The notes below the pieces were generated by a model. The model was given only the letters and a program-made list of their open reading frames with translations, was not told the origin of the DNA and did no database searches. This document shows positions 12,370-23,200 of a stretch of 64,000 bases of DNA, one piece after another (the stretch's first letter is position 1; every line of letters starts with the position of its first letter). A program made the translations under genes and the position numbers. Source of the stretch: Lateolabrax maculatus (lineage: Eukaryota; Chordata; Actinopteri; Acropomatiformes; Lateolabracidae); the NCBI GenBank assembly GCA_031216445.1, contig CM062204.1:14753001-14817000 (forward strand), in the 5' to 3' direction.

Positions 12370-15300
12370 ACGTAACTTTATACTTGATGTTGCCCTAATT
12401 GCCTGACAGCACCTAACATCCCAAACAAAGACTGTATACTGGACAGACATTTCTTGCTTAATCATGCCTAACTACAGCACACAACAATGTAGTACAGAGC
12501 AGGTATTTAAAGGAAACAATGATTAATTCTTTATGGCTTTTGGTAACCCTAAGTAGAAGTACTGGAGTGGTTGACTTGCGGTCATTCAAAGGTCTCTGTG
12601 TAAGCACTTATAACCAAACAAGTGCTCTAACAGCTCTGGTAAATAAAGCTATGTAATGCTGTATGTGTGAGTGTGTTTGGGTGTGTGTATGTACATAAAG
12701 GCTGTATAACTGCACCGACAGAGAATTGGCCAAACATTCCTATTGGACATCATGCATTGGAAGACAGCTATGGCTGTGTGTGGGTGTGTGTGGCTGTAGT
12801 TGTTCAGAGGTAATGTAATGAAGGCCATGGCTCCATTAGGACTCCTTTCCTGCAGAACCCCATCATACCACTCCCAGTGGAGAAAGAGAGACAGACAGGG
12901 AGAAAGAGAGACAGACAGGCAGACACAGAGAGGCAGAGGAAACACAGACAGAGGGGCGGAGAAGAGAGAGGAAAATGTCAAAGGCTGCAGTGAAATGTGA
13001 CCTCCTGGCACATTATGATCTTAGTGTAGGGACCAGTGGTGGGGAGGAGTGGTAGGGCAGACAGGGTAAAAGGAGGGAGGGAGGTATTTTGAAGGGAAAT
13101 GAGAGATGAATAGGAATGACAGCCAAAAAGATAAGGAGAAAACTGGGGTAAAGAGTCAAGGCCTCATTTTAAGGCACAGAGAGGAAGTGAGGCTCTGAAG
13201 GAGGAAAGATGGATGGTAAGCTGAAAAGAAAGTGGGGAAGGAATGTGGTGTGGGAAGAGCTTTATGAAGGGGAAATAGGGGATGGTAGGGATCTTCTCCC
13301 AAAGCTGGGTAAAAAAAATAGGTGAAGTTCCCTACAGAACTTCTTCAACACAAGTAACAAGTCATTTCTAGATATAAGACAAGAACACTTACAAAATAAA
13401 TACATTTGCATTTAGAGATAAACTAATTCTTCTTATATTCAGCAGGATTCGAACCTATCTGTGAAAGCTTAGCCTATATCTAAAGGTGGTCAGCATGTCT
13501 CAACTGATGCATGGAGGTTCTAAGATTTCAATTATCAATATCAGACTGCAGTGGACATAAAATCCAGTCCTGAATTGATCTCTGTAAACTGAGCTCTTAA
13601 GTATCCATTGTTCAACCACAGGGAAGTGGACTGGCACAGGCAGACGGTTGACATATTATAAGGCAGTGTCTTTATTGTTCAGATAGAGGGGAAAGCAGAC
13701 TGTGGGAAGCAATCGCTCAACACCAGCCCAGAGCAGTGAGAAAATGCCCAGTGACACAGGTTTAGTGAGTACAGAGACATGGACACACAGGCACTTGGCA
13801 AGGAAGAAGCAATTTTTCTCTAGGACAATCACACGAGAGACAGGCAGTATTTTTAGACCTGGAAGTAAGAGCCTCACATCACATGGGGGTGTCATTTTCT
13901 CTTTTTGTCTCACACGTAGATCTGTTATTTATGTATCTGAACATTACGTTTTATTAGCTTCATTACATTTTAGGTTTCCCTTACCTGCCAGTTCATGTTT
14001 TAATTCTGTTGTGTTCAACAAATAAAACCAAAACTATCTACGGATGCAGTTACACACACAGAAGGACTGAGATTACACTGTCCATTTGGATTAGGTCTCC
14101 CAGTACCTTAAAAATCACAATTGTTCAACCTAAGTCAACAAAATGTACCTTTAAGGCTGAGTCAATCAATACTTTTATATTAACAATGAATAATATGGGT
14201 AATGTGCAGTGATGAATCTACAGAGACTTCTCACCCAACTCTGCAGCTCTTTAAAGCTTTTTAGCCTCTTAGCCGTGTGGTTTTACTGCACGCAAACTGA
14301 CTTCCGTCTCAATGCTTTCATCAACTCCAATTCCAAGCAGAAGCATGAAATGTTTTCAGTAAAAAAAAAGCTTGATTGGCATCCTCCTCATTTTGCTGTT
14401 ACACTTATTGAGGAGGAACATCTTACACCTTCATCAATATATGGGTAGCCTACACTGTACAGTGGTACACTAAGTTTAGTGGCCTCACATAATTCTCAGC
14501 ATAGCCCCACCCAGCTTCAGCTATCAATGTTTCTACTTTTGTCTTCCAATGTCCAATTGCCAACATCCAGCTTTTGGTTTGGGAGGGTGAAGACAAAATA
14601 AAAACCACAGACGGACCAACCAGTACGAGTTACTGGTGCGGCGACTGGGACATGATCATTCGTCACCAATGCCACTTGTGATCTGGGGCCAGTTGGAGTC
14701 TGCTAGGAACTTACCATGGATCTCTGCAGTGATAAATGACTCTTCCCCTGCACCACCCAGGTGCCTCAGATAGCGTGCTAACAAATTTGAACCATCAATT
14801 ATCCAAAACTACTTTGTGTCTTCAGTGGATCAAAAGGAATATTCATGAGCCCTTTCTGGTATATTCTGGTATATCTGTGAAATGTGTACGTTTGAGTTCA
14901 AAAATGAACTTCTTGTGTGTGTCTTGTGTTTTTTGTGAACTGGGTGAAGGGACTGTTTAACAGTTAACAGCACACATCCTGTTTTATCAGCCAAAAGATG
15001 ATTCATTGGAGAATGAGAACTGCAAAAAAAAAAAAAACAACAACAACAAAAGCTTGAAGATTATACTATTTATAATTTAAACAGTAAACAAGATGACTTC
15101 AAGTAAAAATACAACTGTGCTTCCATGTCAAATGCTGCAAAAGACAGGATTAAAACTGAGGGAGACATGTTTATTCAAGTTTAGCTGATGTAATGTACTG
15201 GTATGTACTTAAGAGCTATTATAAAATCTGCATACATGTGGATACAGATCAGTAAATGGCACAAGATGTGGGCCTTATTTTACCAGTTTAGCTTCCAAAA

Positions 15301-15608
15301 AAGCATTCACACTTTTTGGGGAAATTAAAGAGAAGTCTCCTTTGTACTTTCATCATAGAGCACATCAGGATAAACAAACACACCCTCACATGTTGAGCAC
15401 AAGTTATGAAGCACACACCAAACAAAAGGACATAACTATTCAGACTCCCTCCGAATAATGTGCATGAAAACACAAACACCAGTTCGAGCAGTGCCCGCTT
15501 TTCGATTTTACAATGCTGATGATACAAAAACTCCTGATTGCATCCAGGTACAAGTAGGCCTATGTGAGCTCAATGGCCCCAGCCTAAAAGAAGATGCTAA
15601 AGTGTGTG

Positions 15609-15612
<4 letters not shown>

Positions 15613-15643
<31 letters not shown>
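15613..15643. repeat. (TG)n microsatellite
   Basis: Perfect TG units. Confidence 0.95.
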
Positions 15644-15645
<2 letters not shown>

Positions 15646-16081
15646 CACTACAGTCCATTACTGAAATCACATTAGCCTGAGAGAGTGCACTGAGACAGGA
15701 AACAGCCATCTACCATCTCCTGACTCACTTTCACCGAATACACAACACATATATTACATGATCAAATAGATGGAAACACTTTGCATTCATTTTCTAGTTT
15801 ATGCCACACATTTATGAAAACAGACACATATATATAAATTAATTGACTGTAGAGATTTAACTTTTCCTCACGTACAGCCATGCATCAATTAATTAAAACG
15901 CACCTAGGTCTTAGCAATAAATATAAGTTGTTCTGTAGACACAGAGAGGAGAGAGAAGGAGAGGAGGAATAAGCTGCATAGTGATATCAGGATTCCAGTC
16001 CACACAAGCACACAAAGACTTACTGGCAAACCAGCCCGGCCCAAGAGTGGCCTGAGAGAGCACACAGTGGGTACACCCAGG

Positions 16082-16082
<1 letters not shown>

Positions 16083-16117
<35 letters not shown>
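16083..16117. repeat. (CA)n microsatellite
   Basis: Perfect CA units. Confidence 0.95.
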
Positions 16118-16120
<3 letters not shown>

Positions 16121-16361
16121 TCAACCAGCAATGCATTATGCTGAAAACAGAACCGCAAGCAAACAGACCTTATACATAAATGGTGTGTGTGAATATGTGA
16201 GCTTGTGTGTCTCAGACAGAAGGTTGTGTTTGACACAGACCACCTGAATTGAAATTCACCAGAGCCCGGTGCTCAGAACTAGATAAGCTACTTGCAGTAT
16301 GTCATGTTTTGGATAGAAAGGTGAATGGGACAACTCCTCGGGAGTCACAGTCCGGGGTGCT

Positions 16362-16394
16362 CACCATGTTATGCCAGTAAAGCATAACATGGTG
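16362..16394. repeat. Perfect inverted repeat (13-base arms, 7-base loop)
   Basis: CACCATGTTATGC and GCATAACATGGTG are exact complements around CAGTAAA. Confidence 0.9.
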
Positions 16395-16444
16395 CACGCA
16401 CCTCCAGTGGCATATGTGAAGTTGTAAACAATCCCCACCGCAGC

Positions 16445-16481
16445 CTGTGGTAGTTACTGGCTCCACTAGTAACTACCACAG
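16445..16481. repeat. Perfect inverted repeat (14-base arms, 9-base loop)
   Basis: CTGTGGTAGTTACT and AGTAACTACCACAG are exact complements around GGCTCCACT. Confidence 0.9.
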
Positions 16482-16828
16482 CGCCGGTGGTGTTTATTTT
16501 GACGGCCATAACAACTGCCACGCTCGGCCTGCGTGGGTATCATCATCACTCCCCCTGAAGCGTCTGCGATCACAACAGGCGGTATTTCCTCTGCGGGGAG
16601 AGGCTCGATTTTTTTATTTATTTATTTATTTTTTTTTATAAGTAGCTCGTTTTTATTTAACGACATTCATCTGAGAAAATCTTGTCGGATCACGGCAACG
16701 CCTTTGACTGCTCCAACACCCCCTTACCCCACACCCCCCCCCCCATAAGTGCAGGGCATCAGCAGCGGTACACGGGGGCTGCGCGGCTGCCTGGGCCGGT
16801 CAGTGCGGGGCTGCGGACGGACACCCAC

Positions 16829-16960
16829 CTGCCGTATCCGGTTCTGGTGCAGCGGCGCCGGGGGTCCACCCTCGGGGGACGTGTTGCTCGAAGAGGCCAT
16901 CTTCAAGTCACTGTCGGAGCCGCCGCCCCTGGAGTGACTTTCTTCGAGGCTACTTGACAT
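16829..16960 (-). CDS. Candidate first coding exon C in a CpG island (ank2 or an unrecognised gene)
   Basis: Forty-four codons start MSSSLEESHSRGGG and end LHQNRIRQ, followed by a canonical donor (CAG/gtgggt) in phase 0. The exon sits in a CpG-rich block (about 16.4-17.45 kb). The peptide is Ser/Gly/Pro-rich and looks disordered, with a second ATG at residue 21 (MASSSNTSPEGG). I do not recognise it. The phase is compatible with the shared ank2 exon at 360-461, so it may be the distal housekeeping promoter of ank2, 16 kb upstream. Alternatively it starts another minus-strand gene whose remaining exons lie beyond the left edge. Only the start codon, donor and CpG context are seen directly. Confidence 0.5.
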
Positions 16961-18638
16961 CCTGTCTCGGGCCGGCTGGCCGGCTGGAGGAGGAGGAGGA
17001 GGAGGAGGAGGAGGAGACGCGGTCGCTGAGGGTCCTTTCGCCGGCGCAAAGGTGGGTTTTCTGTGCGGGCCTCAGAGTCCTGACGGCTCAGCAGGGCCCC
17101 GGGTCATTCTGCGGCGCCGGGAGTCGGTCTCCTGTCAACCGCGTCGGGATGTAAGACGGGGATTCTTCCTGGCTGTCAAACCAAAAAAACGAGCGCTCCC
17201 CTCCTGCAGGGATGCTGCCGGTGAGTCGCTGCCTGCCTGCCTGCGTGTGCGTGCGTGTGTGTGTATGTGTGTGGAGACGTGAACGCGCCTCGGATGCGCT
17301 TCCCCGAAACTCCGCAGGATCAATGCTGCCTTCACAGACGGTCGGGAACTTCTCATGCGCACCTTTATTAGGACGATCACTCTTGAGGAGCTGTGGATTT
17401 CTGAGACTCCAGTTGCTGATACGACCTGCAGGGGGCGAGGGGCAATAGCAATTTGTGACTTGAACTATGTTACGATTGGTTGATAGCGACTAACAGCATG
17501 AGTATTTTTTTACTTTTTGTCCGCGTTTGGTCGTGATTTTTATACTGCACCAGTTAAAACAACAATTACACAGCAGGTTTATTCATTTTTACTTCAGTTT
17601 TCAGTTCTATTAATCTTCAACTGTACTACTACTGACAAAAAATAGCTGTGCTCAAATTGACCCTATAATAAAAAAAAAAAATCTGTAAAAAAACATTTTG
17701 TGACTTGACCATTCCTAACCAATGGCATTTGAACGCACCGACAGGCAGTAGTGCGCTCCTGTTTTGCTTTTGGTCGCCTCCACCCCTCGCTGCTTCTGCA
17801 GCAGTAGTGGCTTCGGACGGGGAAGTTAACTGTGTGTCCTAGGATGTCCCATGGCCATGATTCAGTGCAAACTGTAGGATTTCTTACACTAATATGAAAT
17901 CATCGAAGCCCAGGCACATGGGGTTGGGCTTACATAATGCAATCTCCCTCAGTATTGCTACGCCCCCTCCTTGGCCTGTGTGTCTTCACTGAGCTGCAAA
18001 TTTAATGGAGGTTGACAGGGCAAAATCAATAACAATGAGACACGGGATTACCAACTAGCCAAAAGCAGGCATAGGCCAGGAACTGCAGGGACCCCCCAAA
18101 AAGCCCCACATTCACTTTGAGCCAGTTGTTTATTTGTTGCCTTACAAATGTGTACCACTAAATTACAAAATGAGCTGGGTCCTGTATCCTTATATAGTCT
18201 TGTTGCCCGACTTGTAATTAAGAGGGGCCTATGTCTAAATGTAGTTGGAACACCTTTATAATTTTTTATCTTATTGCCTCACATAGTGCATTTTCCTAAA
18301 TAAAGTTGTGTTTAATTAAAAACTGGGGCCGTCAATGCTGAGTGTGCACTGTACTTATGGGAACTGGGAGGCAACAACCCAGCAGCACATGTATGCCTCT
18401 GGGCCCCACTTGGGACATGTTTCTTAGGCTTCTGTTCCATTTCCTGTATGCAGATACTCATTGCTAATTATGTTATTGCAATTTTTTCTTTTCCATACAG
18501 CATGACCCTAGAAATAACCTATTCCTATTGAAGTACACCACCCTTAACCAGTTCAAATTGACTGAAAAGAGTTCAAAGAGACTGAATACATGATATCTCC
18601 AGAACCTAAAGCCACAAGCTGAAGGTTGTTTTACCCAA

Positions 18639-18694
18639 TCAATGTAAATGAATGTTGACTGACTCAGCAGTCAGACAGCATTCATTTACATTGA
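18639..18694. repeat. Perfect inverted repeat (16-base arms) with inner paired segment
   Basis: TCAATGTAAATGAATG and CATTCATTTACATTGA are exact complements. The 24-base spacer contains GACTG...CAGTC, which extends the stem. Confidence 0.9.
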
Positions 18695-19083
18695 CTGTAA
18701 AGAGATTTATCCAGATTTATTTCCTAACTATAGGACATGATGACTCAACCGGGATGGTAGGGATATGTCAGGGATATGTCTTGAACTAACACATTATGAT
18801 GCTTTTTTTTTTTTTTTAAATATGCAACAGTGCCCTCTGTTTTAACTGCATGGTATCACACTCAAAACACAATACTGTCCTACAACCCATGTTTTATAAG
18901 ATTATCTATTACTGAAGTGGCAGAGCCAATTGTAAAATACATCCTGCCTTGATTATCTAAATATAAAATGAACCTATGGTACAGAACAAACAATGACTGG
19001 CTGCACAATCTAGGTGTAAACTCTTTTGGGATTAATTGATCACCTTGGATACAAAAATCAGATGGGTAAATATATAAAAATAC

Positions 19084-19089
19084 TTTATT
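19084..19089 (-). terminator. hpf1: Probable hpf1 polyadenylation signal (AATAAA)
   Basis: TTTATT on the plus strand reads AATAAA on the minus strand, about 160 bases past the hpf1 stop codon. A second AATAAA at 19250-19255 overlaps the stop codon itself and is less likely to be the main signal. Confidence 0.45.
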
Positions 19090-19250
19090 AGACATCTACC
19101 TTTGACAAACAAGATATCATTAAACTGGTTTCAATCAATGACAGCAGCACCAAAACCACCAAGAAACATTAAAAATGACAAACAGAAGACAAAAACAAAT
19201 GGTGGGAAAAGCTTATAAGAGCTAGAACTGAAGAGTACTTCTGAGTTTTT

Positions 19251-19908
19251 TTATTGTGCGGAGAGTTGGTCCAGGTCGTCATGGCTGCGGTGGGAGAGGT
19301 GAGCCTCCAGAATTTCCCCAAACAAATTCCTTTTCAGCAAACTGTAGGCCATGGGCAGAAGCTGCTTGACAACCTTATGGAAATACTGGAGAGAGTCAGA
19401 AAAAATAAGATTAATAATGCATTTCTTTCAACTACAATCTTAGTGGTTTTGCAACATTCAAAAAGACAGTGGGTGTAATAAAATCAAATCTCTGACTGTG
19501 TGTTGAAGGGCATTTATGCACCACTTTATGAGACTCACATGGGATCCGTAACAGAAGAGGTCTATTCCTAGCTCATAACCCATGCCATAGTCACACTCAT
19601 CGTTGGCAAACTGAACAAATGTGATAATCTCTTGGAGAGGTCCAAAGGCTTTGACACGGTCTTCATCATTCCGGGCTTCAGCAATTGCCTTGCAGATCTT
19701 TTTGAGTCCAGCTGGTTATAGGAGGAGGGAGAAAAGTAAATATCAAGTCATAACTCATAGGATAAAAAAATGTGAAATGATAAGACTGTGGAATTGTTTA
19801 CTTAATATGCCAGAATAAGGGGTCAATAAGAAGGTTTTTCTTGGGGTAAATTGCACAATTCTCCATGAACAACAAAGCTTCATGCTGTTTTTGAGGAAGC
19901 TGAATTAC

Positions 19909-19954
<46 letters not shown>

Positions 19955-20193
19955 CACATATATATATATAAAATAACTTATCATGGAGCGTGAAGAAAGT
20001 CACAAGAAAGTTACTTGCCAAAGGATAGCTTGTTAAAACAAAAATTACAAATTCAAATCAAGCACAATTAAGGCAACTTGGCTACTTTTGTTTCTAAAGC
20101 TTGGAAAAAAGTCAGAGTGGTTTATATTATTTGTAAATTTTGCTACTATTCTTCTATTTTAGTCTTTTTATTTATAAGAATAATAAAAATGAA

Positions 20194-20234
<41 letters not shown>

Positions 20235-23200
20235 ATAATAATAATAGCACTTTTATTTGTATAGCACTTTTCAAAACAGGCAACAAAGTGCTTCACAACA
20301 GTCAATATAAAACACCCATAGAAGAAAAAAAATGGTACTCGTGTTTATGTTACTACTCTGGTATCCTCTTTTTCTATTCCTAAATAATAGTGTCTTGTAA
20401 GCCTGTTTGGGGCTGGGCATATTATTAATGCATGACGCAAAAATCAAAATCAAAATCAATCAATCAAATCAATCATATTGCTGGAATTTGACACATTTTG
20501 GCATGCATGGCATCTTGTTATCACAAAAAAATAAGAATGTATGCTGTGTAATAACAGACTTGATTGCCAATAAGACACAAATATACAATATTTTAAACAG
20601 GCACACTGTAATTCAAGTTGTACAAGTATAAACATTGGTCTCTTTTTTATGTTGTGGAATCAAGACTCCCTTTACATTTTCAGTTTGAGTACAACACCAC
20701 AGCCAACAACACCTTCTGGATCACAGTGAACGAATAAGCTCATGTCAATATTTGATAGACAGGAGAGAAAAGTGGCAAACACACCTTTTATGAACATCAA
20801 GGTTGATTACTATACAAACAGTATAAACTCACCATCTGTTTCTGGTAGTTCTCTGTATCCTACATCATTCTTGTCAATGGGTACAATGATGCCAGCACTG
20901 TGGAATGTCTTGGTGACCACCTATGGTGTGACAAGAGGTTTCTTATTACCTACTGCTGTCAACTTGGAGCACAACACTTTGATCAAACATACTTTTTGTT
21001 TTGAGCAAATTATACTATTATGTGATGTAGTGGGGTTGGCAATGAGTTTATCCCCTTTGACTATACCAAGTAGCTTCCTTGATACCAATATAGTGTATAT
21101 TCCAAATGCTAGGGGTTGACTTGTAGGTGTCCACTACTTAAATCATGTGGTAAACATATCAGTACACAGTACTGAATTAACATGCTGTAGTGGTTTACAT
21201 TTGCAGTCTTAGGGACAAAGCAACATATGAGGCAGAAATCAGGAGAGTTATGAGTGAGTTCCTAAAACAATATACTGTAGATAAAACCACGTACCTTCTT
21301 GTCCCTCTGCTTCATGGCTTTGGTCTTCTGCTCTAGAGACAAACCCAGAGTGTCTGCCCTATCTCTCAGCTTTGCCTCCAAGTTGTCCAAAGCTTCTCCC
21401 CCTGCCTTCTTGCTGCCCCTCTCTTTCCTCTTCTTCAACATATACAGGCTGATGGAGGGGGGGAACAAAGGGATCAAAAGTAAGTAAGATCACATGCATG
21501 GGAGAAAAAAATAAGTATTATTCAATAATGTGAAGACAAAGACGCACACACAATTACATAATATCTACATAGTAAATAGGGATGGGCCAATCACCTTTTA
21601 TGATCACTGATATAAGCAACCATTTAACATAATTGAATTGATACAAAACACAAGATGGATAAAATCCCTTCTATTTTTCTAATGACTTATACAAACATTC
21701 AACAGTTTTTTCTCATTCTGCAACTTTCTTTCTTAACCAGGCAGCTGAGCCTGCTCCCAAGAATAGAAAATGTCTCTGTATGGTGAACATGTGGTGGTTT
21801 GTACTTACAGGACAGCAGCAAACACGTTGTCCCCCATCTGTGTAATAGTGTAGCCTTTCTTGGCTTCATTTTCCCCAACAAACGAAGGAAGGGAGTCTGG
21901 AGTATCTCTGGTGGATTTTGGGAACAAAATCCAGTAAATCAGAACTACTCATGCACATATAGTTACAACTCTTTCCATATTATCAACCCTTCACTAGCTA
22001 GATTGTGTTCTCTCTCTGCAGCTGCTATAGTAACTGTTAGGCTAAGTCAAGGGCTCTCTAGTGAAAGCTACAGCATTGTAATAAAAGCAGCTACACTGGC
22101 TCAGCACAGATCCAACACCTTCAAAGACTTAAGATGGCAACAAGTTGTGTGTTCTATACCTGTAGTAGCCGATGTGATGCTGACTGTCCTCACTCCCCTG
22201 AAGAATGGTCTGAAACTCTGGTGGGTCATAAAAATACCTCCAGTGAAGGTTGAAGTTAGGCTGAGGATTCTTGGAGTTTTTGTGAGCTCCTGCCAGAACG
22301 TCAAAAGGACCAACCAGCCGCAAACCCAGTGTGTCTTTCAGTGCACCTATATAGATTAAGATGAATAAAAATAGTTAATTGATACATAAAACAATCGACA
22401 TACAGACATCACTCAAATGCTTGAGTAAACCTGCTGCCATTTAGGCTTTCACTAATGGTTTTGACACTTATTTTGATATACATTGTATATATACACTTTA
22501 TACGTTTTCTATTCTTCATTTCTGTGGAAATATTTCCCCTTTGCCTTGATATGGTCTTACAAAACCCAAGTTAAATATTTGAGCAGGAAATCAGTCATAT
22601 GGGACAAAGGCGGAGAACACCCGGCACATGCTCCAGAGAGCTGGAAGATCATTGTTTGATCCAAATGTTCCCAATTAATTAATAAATTTAAGCTAAAAGC
22701 TTTGGGGAGGGTGCAATGTTCTCACCTTTGTCCTTTATGGATGATTTCCGATTGCACCTGCTATTTTTTATGCTGTGTATGCTTATGTTGAAAATTCTAA
22801 AGGAGGTTTTCATCTTGCGGGACAGCACAACTTTGGAAAGCCAATGAACAAATGACTGTTATGATAATTAAGCTGGAAATAATCCATAATTTTCTGGTTC
22901 CTGGTTGGTTCATGCTTTTCTCTGCTGTATTCCTCTCTTAAAATTAGATTTTTATTTTCAGATGTCACTTTGGGACATGGAAACTTCTAATGTGGAATTG
23001 ACAGATTTTAAATATCTAGAGGCTAAATAATTATTGAATGTTAGAAGTTGTACTACTTATATGGTATGAGTATATACTGTTAAGACTGCCATGGACTGAC
23101 AGCATTAACCAAAAGAACAACTCCAGACCATTAAACTGCTACTCAAAGCAAAACTGGCGAATATAGAGGCAACATCTAACAAAGACATGTGTGTAAAGTC

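Larger units (their letters stand above)
4119..16828 (-). other. Long gene-free interval upstream of ank2 exon B
   Basis: This 12.7-kb stretch lies between first exon B and candidate first exon C and would be intron 1 if exon C belongs to the same gene. I see no supportable coding exon. It holds GT/CA microsatellites (4732-4770, 6531-6571, 8191-8216, 15613-15643, 16083-16117), a GTT run (7330-7361), a purine-rich tract (about 12.88-12.98 kb), a hAT-like MITE (11980-12369), a consensus CRE (9544-9551) and two perfect hairpins (16362-16394 and 16445-16481). Conserved enhancers could well be here, but that needs a cross-species alignment. Confidence 0.55.
16400..17500 (-). promoter_or_regulatory. 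CpG-island promoter of exon C
   Basis: This stretch is GC- and CpG-rich compared with the AT-rich flanks. It contains the exon C start codon and, on the minus strand, a CCAAT box (ATTGG on plus at about 17475-17479). A GAGGAG run at about 16987-17015 would lie in the 5' UTR. Transcription toward the left is inferred from the donor of exon C. Confidence 0.5.
16961..19249. other. Intergenic interval between exon C and the 3' end of hpf1
   Basis: The first 500 bases are the exon C CpG island. The remainder is AT-rich, with a near-perfect hairpin at 18639-18694, a T run at about 18805-18818 and the likely 3' UTR of hpf1 at the right end. No supportable coding sequence is visible. The open frame at 18880-19095 on the minus strand has no recognisable motif. 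Confidence 0.55.

Noticed and set aside
13444..13454. GGTTCGAATCC on the minus strand, a tRNA B-box-like sequence
   Set aside because: No cloverleaf, A box at the right spacing or acceptor stem could be found. It may be a worn SINE head or chance.
18880..19095. 72-codon minus-strand frame near the hpf1 3' end
   Set aside because: It probably lies within or just beyond the hpf1 3' UTR. No conserved motif or start context was found.
21799..22359. 186-codon open frame on the plus strand
   Set aside because: It lies antisense to hpf1 exons 3 and 4 and their intron, has no family resemblance, and is explained by the coding bias of hpf1.
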